Below, piece after piece: positions 1-6,381 of a DNA stretch of 6,416 nt. Under the pieces are notes generated by a model. The model saw only the letters and a list, made by a program, of their open reading frames with translations, did no database searches and was not told the DNA's origin. This DNA is from an uncultured Dehalococcoidia bacterium (GTDB taxonomy: Bacteria; Chloroflexota; Dehalococcoidia; Lucifugimonadales; GCA-2712585): contig CAJXDJ010000054.1 in assembly GCA_913052045.1 (NCBI GenBank), positions 1 through 6,416 on the forward strand, given 5' to 3'. The translations under genes were made by a program, and so were the position numbers. Position 1 is the stretch's first letter. The number at the start of each line of letters is the position of its first letter.

Positions 1-248
1 ATTACTTGATTCTCCCCAGAGCAAATTTTTAGCAACGCCTTCCTTTCTAAGTCTCGGAAGCCATCCTCACCATATTCTGAAAAAATCTCAAGTATAGTCT
101 TCCCGATCAAGCTGGAGATGTAATTATCGGTATCAACAAACCTCCAACCTAAAATTTGGGCGACAATGACCCCCACAGCTGTCTTGCCAGTCCCAGAAAA
201 ACCCGTCAAGAATATATTTTTCTTCAAACTAACCGTGTTTGGGGGCAT
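1..248 (-). CDS. aroK: Shikimate kinase, 5' part (runs off left edge)
   Basis: Shikimate kinase transfers the gamma-phosphate of ATP to shikimate, giving shikimate 3-phosphate, in the cytoplasmic chorismate pathway. Only the first 82 codons plus two bases are in the window; the family is usually about 170 residues, so the second half is missing because of the window edge, not a mutation. Visible motifs are a Walker A loop GFSGTGKT at residues 16-23, the Mg/shikimate motif DTD at 39-41, and the GE..FR..E shikimate-binding segment at about 60-68 (GEDGFRDLE). ATG at 248 is the earliest ATG start possible because an in-frame TAA lies one codon upstream. The start lies inside the 3' end of the HAD gene (20-base overlap) and has no clear Shine-Dalgarno at normal spacing, so translation is probably coupled to the upstream gene. 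The identity is firm from the motifs; the symbol aroK rather than aroL is by convention. Confidence 0.93.
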   Translation of the reverse strand, partial: MPPNTVSLKKNIFLTGFSGTGKTAVGVIVAQILGWRFVDTDNYISSLIGKTILEIFSEYGEDGFRDLERKALLKICSGENQV

Positions 249-1110
249 GTATTACCCGACTATCATGCTCCATTTCTTGATGTGCAACAATCTGTTCGGC
301 CATCCGGTAAACGATATATTCGATTATACGACGCAGATGGGTACCCCGTCGGTAGTCGGCTTCGGCAATTTCGTCGACTCTTTGGGCAGCCCTCAGTGAC
401 ATACATGTTTCAAAAGAATGCTTGCTGCTGGCATCATAAACGGCGAGTGCTTTGCCTCCCCTACTGGTAATGACTGAAAAACAGGGGACATCAGTAGGGC
501 CATCCCCAATATATAACATGTTTCTAAACGGTATCCTTCGCTCAATTTCTGGGACGTGATCATTAACATCTTTTTCAAAATTCATATACTCAAACCCCTT
601 GGTTATACGAAACAGATACTGAGTCTTAGCAGTGTGACTTATGATACGTTTTGGCCAATAAACCTTTCCTTGACCGTCTTCATCAAACTCACATCCGAAA
701 ATGCGCTTTACATATTTCGCAAGGCCACTGCCCGCCAATACTGCTTGCAAACCAGAGGTAACGATGTAGTGCTCTAAAGTAATCCCATGTCGCACAAATT
801 TTTCATCGGATAATATGCTATCCAATTCTTCGAATATTTTTGGTATACCGGGAAAAAAGTTGAGTTCTTTCCCCATTTTCGACAAATCGCTATTGGACAA
901 ATTTCTGAAGAAAAGATTATCTAAAAGAAGGCGTATCCAAGCTAGATCACTTTCATAGGTTTTATCAGAGGCAAGATGGTCGACCCTATCCCAAAATTCC
1001 TTGGAATCAACGCCTATTTTTTCAAAGATAACATCCTCTTGCATATGCAAGGGACTCAAAGTTTTATCATAATCGTAAACTAAAGCTATAACATTCTGTG
1101 GTTGCGACAT
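229..1110 (-). CDS. HAD-superfamily phosphatase, uncharacterised, embedded in aro cluster
   Basis: This is a 293-residue soluble protein with the full set of haloacid dehalogenase phosphatase motifs. Motif I is DYDKT at residues 13-17 (nucleophile D13, acid/base D15). Motif II is the Ser/Thr in VTSG at 117-120. The motif III lysine is probably K162 in AKTQYLF. Motif IV is GDGPTD at 202-207. A helical cap of about 85 residues lies between motifs I and II, as in the phosphoserine-phosphatase-like (PF12710-type) branch. The pattern recalls a widespread but unassigned family with signatures like TKTQYLFRI and IPF..M.YIGDG.TDVPC; this is from memory. No signal peptide or membrane segment is seen. 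ATG at 1110 is the first possible start, because an in-frame TGA lies 9 bases upstream; the Shine-Dalgarno is weak (AAGG at long spacing). It follows aroC after 51 bases with no terminator and overlaps aroK by 20 bases, so it is almost certainly co-transcribed. The substrate is unknown; phosphoserine phosphatase or a phosphatase acting on a metabolite related to shikimate phosphate are only guesses. Confidence 0.88.
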   Translation of the reverse strand: MSQPQNVIALVYDYDKTLSPLHMQEDVIFEKIGVDSKEFWDRVDHLASDKTYESDLAWIRLLLDNLFFRNLSNSDLSKMGKELNFFPGIPKIFEELDSILSDEKFVRHGITLEHYIVTSGLQAVLAGSGLAKYVKRIFGCEFDEDGQGKVYWPKRIISHTAKTQYLFRITKGFEYMNFEKDVNDHVPEIERRIPFRNMLYIGDGPTDVPCFSVITSRGGKALAVYDASSKHSFETCMSLRAAQRVDEIAEADYRRGTHLRRIIEYIVYRMAEQIVAHQEMEHDSRVIHAPKHG

Positions 1111-1161
1111 GGCACTTCAATAACCTTTGAAATAAATTTCATAATTCCTATCAATAATAAT

Positions 1162-2331
1162 TTACATGTTACGAGGTCGTACAGTTTTTTGATATCCTTC
1201 AAAGTTCCTGGATATTTCAGCAATGCTATCTCCACCGAATTTCTCCAAGAACGCGTCGGCTAACACCAGCGAAAGCATAGCCTCTCCTATAACCCCAGCA
1301 GGCGGCACCTGACAAACATCGGACCTCTCATAATGTGCCTGTACCAGATCTCCGGAATCCAGGTCTACGGATGGAAGGGGATTCTTTAAAGTTGATATGG
1401 GTTTAATAGCAAATCTCGCTACAAGCGCGGATCCTGTTGTCATGCCTCCCTCAGTACCACCCGATCGATTAGTTTTCCTTATCCATGAATTTGTTGGGTC
1501 TTTTACTGGTTCAATCACATCATGAACTTGAGAGCCTCTCCGATTCACTGACTCCCAACCATCTCCAATAGATACAGCTTTGGTGGCATGAATAGACATG
1601 AGGGCTTGCGCAATACGGCCATCTATCTTCTGATCCCATTGTACGTGAGAGCCTAATCCTATAGGCAAACCTTCGGCAACTACTTCCACGACCCCCCCTA
1701 CCGTATCCCCCATCTCCTTTGCGTCATCTATAGCCATCATCATTTGTTTCCCAGCCTTCTCGTCAACACATCGTACAGGTGATTTCTCTACTATCGCCCA
1801 ATCAATTGGTCCAGAAACACTGGCCCATACCCCCCCTATTGACAACGAATGGCTGTTAATTTCTACCCCAAAATGTTCCAATAAGCGTCTTGCTACTGCT
1901 CCACCGGCAACCCTCGCAGCAGTTTCCCTAGCGCTGGCTCGTTCGAGCACGTTTCTCACGTCATCATATCCATATTTCATAGTGCCCGGGAGATCGGCGT
2001 GGCCAGGCCTGAGTCGGGTTACTCTCTTGATTTCTTCATCAATTTTTGAAATGCTCATCACCTTAGTCCAATTAACCCAATCTTTGTTCTCAATTGACAT
2101 AGATATAGGGCTACCAAGTGTAAAACCATGCCTAACTCCACTTGTGATTAATGCCCAGTCCTTTTCAATTAGCTGCCTCCCTCCTCTCCCATAGCCTAGC
2201 TGCCTACGAGACATCTGCTGACCAATATATGATTCTGACAAAGACAACCCCGCTGGTAATCCGTCCAACAACACTGTCAAGCTTTGTCCATGCGATTCCC
2301 CAGCTGTAAGAAACCGGATCCTGTTAAACAA
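1162..2331 (-). CDS. aroC: Chorismate synthase
   Basis: Chorismate synthase catalyses anti-1,4-elimination of phosphate from 5-enolpyruvylshikimate 3-phosphate to chorismate, using reduced FMN; it is the last shared step to aromatic amino acids, folates and quinones. The 389 residues match the roughly 390-residue form of the family. Signatures visible are TAGESHG at 9-15 (catalytic His14), RRQLGYGRGGRQ at 42-53, RHGFTLGSPI at 67-76, RPGHADLPG at 108-116 (catalytic His111) leading into VRNVLERASARETAAR, the glycine-rich SGGTEGGMTTG at 290-300, and RSDVCQVPPAGV at 336-347. The start codon is TTG, supported by the conserved N-terminus (FLTAGESHG at the expected distance) and by a strong Shine-Dalgarno 7 bases upstream; the next ATG would remove the catalytic GESHG. 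It lies 13 bases after aroE in the same operon. No key residue appears to be missing. Confidence 0.97.
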   Translation of the reverse strand: MFNRIRFLTAGESHGQSLTVLLDGLPAGLSLSESYIGQQMSRRQLGYGRGGRQLIEKDWALITSGVRHGFTLGSPISMSIENKDWVNWTKVMSISKIDEEIKRVTRLRPGHADLPGTMKYGYDDVRNVLERASARETAARVAGGAVARRLLEHFGVEINSHSLSIGGVWASVSGPIDWAIVEKSPVRCVDEKAGKQMMMAIDDAKEMGDTVGGVVEVVAEGLPIGLGSHVQWDQKIDGRIAQALMSIHATKAVSIGDGWESVNRRGSQVHDVIEPVKDPTNSWIRKTNRSGGTEGGMTTGSALVARFAIKPISTLKNPLPSVDLDSGDLVQAHYERSDVCQVPPAGVIGEAMLSLVLADAFLEKFGGDSIAEISRNFEGYQKTVRPRNM

Positions 2332-2338
2332 AATTATT

Positions 2339-2344
2339 CTCCTT
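2339..2344 (-). promoter_or_regulatory. Shine-Dalgarno site of aroC (decides the TTG start)
   Basis: AAGGAG on the minus strand directly follows the aroE stop codon (TAA then AAGGAG) and sits 7 bases before the TTG start of aroC. Its strength and spacing are the main non-homology argument for TTG at 2331. The abutment to the aroE stop suggests that ribosomes ending aroE may pass directly to aroC. Confidence 0.8.
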
Positions 2345-3208
2345 TTAATATCCTATTGCTAAGGATTTCTTGGCAGATACCATCATTACATCGACAGGCG
2401 CAGTTTTTTTAAACCATAACTCAAACGCAATTGCTCCCTGAAACACGAGCATATCTAGACCGCTAACCACAGCTACTCCTGCATTTTCTGCTTCTTTCAT
2501 AAAAGGTGTAGTGGGTGGATTATACACTAGCTCATAGGCCAAATCAGGGCTAGAAATATTTGCAAACGATAAGGGGCTATCAGATTGACTAGGACCATTA
2601 AGCATGCCCATAGACGTGGCCTGTACGATGAGATCCGCCCTACGCCCCGCCGGGCACACATCATAAGAAATTAAACTGCATACATCACTCAAACCAGGAA
2701 ATTCTCGATTCAAATCACTGGTCAACCTGGTAGCTCGTTTCATGCTTCTATTTGCTATTGTTATAGAAGATACTCCTCCCGATGCCAAGGAGAAAGCTAT
2801 GCCTCTTGCCGCCCCACCGGCTCCTAGAATAACAATTTTTTTTGATTTAGGATCAAATCCTGTCATCATTAAACTCCGCATGAAACCAGGCCCGTCGGTA
2901 TTATAACCGATCAATTTCCCATTATCGTTTACTACCGTATTTACAGCTCCCGATAATCGTGCCTCTGGCGCTAAGGTGTCTAAAAATTGTATTACACGTT
3001 CTTTATGCGGAACAGTGACATTAAACCCTAAAATACCAGCATCATCTGAACGACATTCGGAAACAAATTTGCCCAGACCTGTTGGGCAAATTTCCCATGA
3101 TTCATATATTACATCGTCCCATTCATAATGAGCAAAAGCCGATTGATGAATCACTGGAGAGAGACTATGACTTATAGGGAAGCCTATTATACCCAACCGT
3201 TTTGTCAT
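2345..3208 (-). CDS. aroE: Shikimate dehydrogenase (NADP)
   Basis: AroE reduces 3-dehydroshikimate to shikimate with NADPH, supplying the substrate of the shikimate kinase further along this operon. The 287-residue length is usual. The N-terminal substrate domain has SHSLSP at 13-18 (shikimate carboxylate binding), NVTVPHK at 63-69 with catalytic Lys69, and GYNTDG at 101-106 with catalytic Asp105. The Rossmann domain has the glycine-rich loop GAGGAARG at 129-136 and NRSMKR at 153-158, whose basic residues are those that in the family favour NADPH over NADH. The C-terminal GLDMLVFQG at 250-258 is the usual closing substrate-binding segment. ATG at 3208 is the first start possible, since an in-frame TGA lies about 10 bases upstream; it is 4 bases from the ruvX stop, with a weak GAGTGAG ribosome site inside the end of ruvX. 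An unusually perfect inverted repeat lies inside codons 39-48. Confidence 0.96.
   Translation of the reverse strand: MTKRLGIIGFPISHSLSPVIHQSAFAHYEWDDVIYESWEICPTGLGKFVSECRSDDAGILGFNVTVPHKERVIQFLDTLAPEARLSGAVNTVVNDNGKLIGYNTDGPGFMRSLMMTGFDPKSKKIVILGAGGAARGIAFSLASGGVSSITIANRSMKRATRLTSDLNREFPGLSDVCSLISYDVCPAGRRADLIVQATSMGMLNGPSQSDSPLSFANISSPDLAYELVYNPPTTPFMKEAENAGVAVVSGLDMLVFQGAIAFELWFKKTAPVDVMMVSAKKSLAIGY
3065..3093. repeat. Perfect 11-bp inverted repeat (hairpin) inside aroE
   Basis: AAATTTGCCCA at 3065-3075 and TGGGCAAATTT at 3083-3093 are exact reverse complements separated by 7 bases. In the aroE mRNA this forms an 11-bp stem with a 7-base loop, followed by TTTGTTTCC (counting the last three bases of the stem), which is reminiscent of, but poorer than, an intrinsic terminator tail. 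It encodes residues around ICPTGLGKF (40-48) of AroE. A structural or regulatory role is inference only. Confidence 0.6.
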
Positions 3209-3212
3209 ACTA

Positions 3213-3623
3213 TCATCTCACTCTATTCATATACGACTGAAGGATAACCGCGGCTGCAGCAGAATCAATTATCCCTTTTTCTCTGATTCTAAACTTGCCC
3301 GATGCGTGCAATAGAGCTTCAGCATCTTTCGTCGAGAATCCCTCATCCCAATACTGAATTGGGATAGTTATACTTTCTTTTAACTGACTCTGAAAGGATT
3401 TGATCTTTTCCCCTTGCCTACTAACGTATCCCTTCTCATCCAAAGGAATCCCTATCAACAATAGTTCAACATCGAGATCATAAACGGCCTGGGCAATGGC
3501 CTTAACAGCCAAATTATCGCTTTTTCGTTCAAGATGGTCTAATGGGGTAGCGATCACTTCCATAGCATCGCTTAACGCCATTCCAATACGTCTATCCCCG
3601 ACGTCCAAGGCCAATATCCTCAG
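3213..3623 (-). CDS. ruvX: RuvX/YqgF-family Holliday-junction resolvase-like nuclease (probable CTG start)
   Basis: RuvX/YqgF proteins are small RNase H-fold nucleases linked to Holliday-junction resolution and, in some bacteria, to pre-16S rRNA 5' processing. With the start proposed here the protein has 136 residues, matching the family. Acidic active-site residues are visible: D7 in LALDVGDRRIG (4-14), the YWDEGFST segment at 91-98 (D93, E94), and D120 in GIIDSAAAAVILQ (118-130). The segment LLIGIPLDEKG at 55-65 is also typical. The family usually starts M-R-I-L-x-L-D; here that frame begins with CTG at 3623, and GAGGTG lies 5 bases upstream. The alternative TTG at 3614 would drop the conserved RIL and put this Shine-Dalgarno 14 bases away. 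No ATG or GTG exists upstream in the open frame. The CTG shares two bases with the TGA of alaS (CTGA), pointing to translational coupling. An oddity is Gly95 in place of the usual Arg of the DER motif. Confidence 0.9.
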   Translation of the reverse strand: MRILALDVGDRRIGMALSDAMEVIATPLDHLERKSDNLAVKAIAQAVYDLDVELLLIGIPLDEKGYVSRQGEKIKSFQSQLKESITIPIQYWDEGFSTKDAEALLHASGKFRIREKGIIDSAAAAVILQSYMNRVR

Positions 3624-6331
3624 CGAGCCACCTCTCTTGTTACGATATCGCTTACTGTACCCAATGCTTCACCTAGTTTGTCACATCTTTTGCCACCTGC
3701 CTGGGCCATTTCAGGGCCTCCCCCCCCACCTCCACCCAAAACCTTTGACAGCTCTTGTACTATCCTACCAGCATGGAAACCCCTTTTTACTAAATCCGGA
3801 GTTACCATGCATAACACAACTGGATTCCCATCTTTGATAATAGCTAAAACCAAGAGAACACTCGAAAGTTTTCCCTTTAACCAGTCCCCTATCTCCCGCA
3901 ATCCTTTGATGTCTTGATCAGGAACCACCGCAGAAATCACATTGACCTCCTCGATAATGGTTACTGTGGCCAAAAGTGTCTGGGCTTCTGTTATAAGAGA
4001 TGCCTGTTCGAGTCTCTTAAGTCTCTTCCTCAAACCAACAGTTTCATCAATAAATGATTCCAATCGGCCTTCCAAATCTGATATAGGAGTCTCCAATCTA
4101 GTCGCTACATTGAATAACAAGTCTGATCGTTCTTGAAAAAGATCTTCCGCCTTACGCCCCGACACAGCTTCTATTCTCCGTGTGCCACCTCCGATGCCAG
4201 ATTCGCCTAGTATGAACAATGGACCAATCTCCCCAGTTGCACTAACGTGTGTGCCACCACAAAGTTCAACGCTAAAAGGGGTGTAAGAGCCCACCCGTTC
4301 TGCTATCGTCACCACTCTAACTTCAGACCCGTACTTATCACCAAAAAATGCTAAGGCACCATTGTTTACAGCTTCCACATAAGTCGATCTCCTAGAAGAT
4401 ATCAACAAATTTTCTCGAACTTTTTGGTTCACTAGTAGCTGTGTATTCCTCAATTCCTCCGCGGAAAGGGATGTCAAATGAGTGAAGTCGAATCTGAGTT
4501 TGTCGGGTATTACCAAGGATCCTGCTTGCCTAACGTGGAGTCCTACAACATTCCTCAATGCCGAATGAATTAAGTGTGTACCACTATGATTTCTTGCGGT
4601 ATCAGAGCGAATCGTTCCATCTACCACTGCCTCTACTTCTTCACCAAGTGACAAATTCCCTCGAGACATAAGCCCTTTATGGACAATCAGGCCTGCTGTA
4701 GGGCTTTGTGTATCTTCTACTTCAAATATTCCCTCACGACCCTTTATGTGGCCTCTGTCTCCAACCTGACCTCCCCCTTCTGGGTAGAACGGCGTAGCCA
4801 GCAAAATCATCTCTACCCGTTGCTTCCCCGTTACTCTCTTGACCGACCGTCCATCGAAAATAAGTCCTAATATTTCCGTTTTTGTCTCCATGGCATCGTA
4901 TCCAACAAATTCCACATTTTCCACGTTTAAATCTTCGTACAAGTTATCAATCACCATGCTATTAGCAGGAACGTGAGCTTCTCTCGCTTTGTCACGACGT
5001 TGTTCCATGCCACGTTGAAACGCCAAATCGAATGCCTTAACACACGACATATCTATACCGCTGTCTTGAGCAAAGTCAACAACTACTTCCGGGGGGACCC
5101 CAAATGTGTCATACAGTTCCGCAGCACCGCTACCAAGAGCTATTAACTTGCTTTCATCCTCCATAACTTGAAGGCCATCAATCAGTTCTCCAATTTTTGG
5201 TATTCCTAATTTCAAACTTTCTATGAACCTGGCTTCCTCTTGGTCAATCAATCTAAGAATATACTCCCGATTAGACAGGAGATCAGGATAGATATTACTA
5301 TAATTCCCAATCGCCACATCGGCGATTTCCACCAGAAAGGATTCCGTCAATCCCAATCGTCTACCGTATCTAATGGCTCTGCGAATAATCCGCCTAAGGA
5401 CATAACCTCTCCCTTCGTTACCAGGGACAACTCCATCGGCTATCAAAAATGATGCGGACCTACTGTGTTCACTAATTACGCGTAACGAATAATTAGTCTC
5501 TTCAGTTAAACCATAGTCCTTCCCAGAAACGCCTGAGATTTTTGATATGATTGCCTGGAATAAATCGGTTCCGTAAACACTATCTGAACCTTGAGCTATA
5601 GCTGCAGCCCTTTCGAGTCCCATGCCAGTATCTACGCTTTGCATAGGCAATTCCGAAATATCACCATTCTGTTTTTGGTAATACTCCATAAAGACAAGAT
5701 TCCACAATTCTACAAAACGATCACACTCATGGTTTGGATGGCATCCGTCTTCAACAGCAGACCTCCTGATAGGCTGGCCGCAACCACTTTTCACTCCAAA
5801 ATCATAATGGATCTCACTGCACGGCCCTGATGGGCCTTCCAATCCAGCAGGTCCCCACCAATTCTCATTTGATCCATATCTATGTATTCGGTCTGACCCT
5901 ACTCCTATTTTAGAATTCCACAACTCAAAAGATTGTTGATCATCGACATAAATTGTTACATGGAGACGGTCCTTTGATAATCCCAGTCCTTCCTTTTTGG
6001 AAGTGGCAAATTCCCAGGCCCAACTTATGGCTTCATCTTTAAAGTAATCTCCAAAGCTGAAATTACCCAACATTTCGAAAAACGTCGCGTGGTGGCTATC
6101 CCCTACTTCGTCAATATCAGTCGTGCGAAAACATTTTTGACAAGAAGTCATTCTTGTTGATGGGGGTTTCTGTTCACCGAGAAAGAATCGCTTGAACGGG
6201 ACCATTCCTGCACTCGTAAAAAGTAAAGTGGGATCACCCGAAGGGATAAGCGATGAAGAAGGAAACCGAGTGTGCCCCCGGTTCTCAAAAAATCTTAAGA
6301 ATCCTTCCCTAATTTCCTTGGCTGTTTCCAT
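3620..6331 (-). CDS. alaS: Alanyl-tRNA synthetase
   Basis: AlaRS charges tRNA-Ala with alanine and clears mischarged Ser/Gly-tRNA-Ala. At 903 residues it is slightly longer than the usual 870-880. The class II catalytic core has the motif 1 region SSLIPSGDPTLLFTSAGMVP (26-45), motif 2 (RMTSCQKCFRTTDIDEVGD at 60-78 through FFEMLGNFSFGDYFK), DTGMGLER at 234-241, and motif 3 (GRGYVLRRIIRRAIRYGRR, about 307-325). The editing domain has the zinc-binding pair H582/H586 in HSGTH and C691/H695 in CGGTH, with FYPEGGGQVGDRG at 515-527 before it. A short predicted coiled-coil follows near 755-780, then the C-terminal DHHA1/C-Ala domain with the glycine loop at 866-872 and MAQAGG at 875-880. ATG at 6331 gives a normal family N-terminus; the Shine-Dalgarno is weak (GAG about 9 bases upstream). 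It is the first gene of the cluster in the window and overlaps ruvX. All editing and catalytic motifs look intact. Oddities are a Cys/His-bearing insert at 184-203 and Gly where Arg usually follows the glycine loop. Confidence 0.98.
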   Translation of the reverse strand: METAKEIREGFLRFFENRGHTRFPSSSLIPSGDPTLLFTSAGMVPFKRFFLGEQKPPSTRMTSCQKCFRTTDIDEVGDSHHATFFEMLGNFSFGDYFKDEAISWAWEFATSKKEGLGLSKDRLHVTIYVDDQQSFELWNSKIGVGSDRIHRYGSNENWWGPAGLEGPSGPCSEIHYDFGVKSGCGQPIRRSAVEDGCHPNHECDRFVELWNLVFMEYYQKQNGDISELPMQSVDTGMGLERAAAIAQGSDSVYGTDLFQAIISKISGVSGKDYGLTEETNYSLRVISEHSRSASFLIADGVVPGNEGRGYVLRRIIRRAIRYGRRLGLTESFLVEIADVAIGNYSNIYPDLLSNREYILRLIDQEEARFIESLKLGIPKIGELIDGLQVMEDESKLIALGSGAAELYDTFGVPPEVVVDFAQDSGIDMSCVKAFDLAFQRGMEQRRDKAREAHVPANSMVIDNLYEDLNVENVEFVGYDAMETKTEILGLIFDGRSVKRVTGKQRVEMILLATPFYPEGGGQVGDRGHIKGREGIFEVEDTQSPTAGLIVHKGLMSRGNLSLGEEVEAVVDGTIRSDTARNHSGTHLIHSALRNVVGLHVRQAGSLVIPDKLRFDFTHLTSLSAEELRNTQLLVNQKVRENLLISSRRSTYVEAVNNGALAFFGDKYGSEVRVVTIAERVGSYTPFSVELCGGTHVSATGEIGPLFILGESGIGGGTRRIEAVSGRKAEDLFQERSDLLFNVATRLETPISDLEGRLESFIDETVGLRKRLKRLEQASLITEAQTLLATVTIIEEVNVISAVVPDQDIKGLREIGDWLKGKLSSVLLVLAIIKDGNPVVLCMVTPDLVKRGFHAGRIVQELSKVLGGGGGGGPEMAQAGGKRCDKLGEALGTVSDIVTREVAR
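3629..3634 (-). promoter_or_regulatory. Shine-Dalgarno site of ruvX, inside the end of alaS
   Basis: GAGGTG on the minus strand, complementary to the 16S rRNA 3' end, lies within the last codons of alaS (encoding Glu-Val of EVAR). It is 5 bases before CTG at 3623 and 14 bases before TTG at 3614, so the spacing favours the CTG start. Confidence 0.6.
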
Positions 6332-6352
6332 AATCTTTTCTCAGCACTTGTT

Positions 6353-6381
6353 AGTGTAGTTCCACGTCCTATTTTGGACAA
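6353..6381 (-). promoter_or_regulatory. Possible sigma70-type promoter for the alaS cluster
   Basis: On the minus strand TTGTCC (6381-6376, 4 of 6 with TTGACA) is followed after exactly 17 bases by TACACT (6358-6353, 4 of 6 with TATAAT). Transcription would then begin near 6346 and give a leader of only about 15 bases before the alaS ATG. It is a prediction from sequence only; matches of this quality arise by chance, but position and spacing are good. Confidence 0.35.

Noticed and set aside
156..470. Plus-strand open frame of 104 codons at the left end
   Set aside because: It runs antisense to aroK and the HAD gene, has no recognisable domain, and its composition follows from the minus-strand coding frames.
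1111..1161. Possible terminator or promoter in the 51-base aroC-HAD gap
   Set aside because: The gap is A/T-rich but shows no GC-rich stem with a T tail, and no convincing -35/-10 pair.
1681..1840. Runs of seven C at about 1692-1698 and 1830-1836 as possible frameshift or phase-variable sites
   Set aside because: The aroC frame is intact with all family motifs before and after both runs, and such runs are ordinary Gly codons on the coding strand.
3345..3365. Inverted repeat ATCCCAAT-N5-ATTGGGAT inside ruvX
   Set aside because: An 8-bp stem with a short loop is expected about once by chance in 6.4 kb, and the bases encode the conserved IPIQYWD region, so there is no reason to invoke function.
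3496..3837. Plus-strand open frame of 113 codons over the alaS/ruvX junction
   Set aside because: It is antisense to two firmly identified genes; its Pro-rich stretch is simply the reverse of the glycine loop of AlaRS.
5821..5836. GGCCC-TGAT-GGGCC hairpin in alaS
   Set aside because: A 5-bp stem is common by chance, and it encodes the conserved EGPSGPCSE segment of AlaRS.
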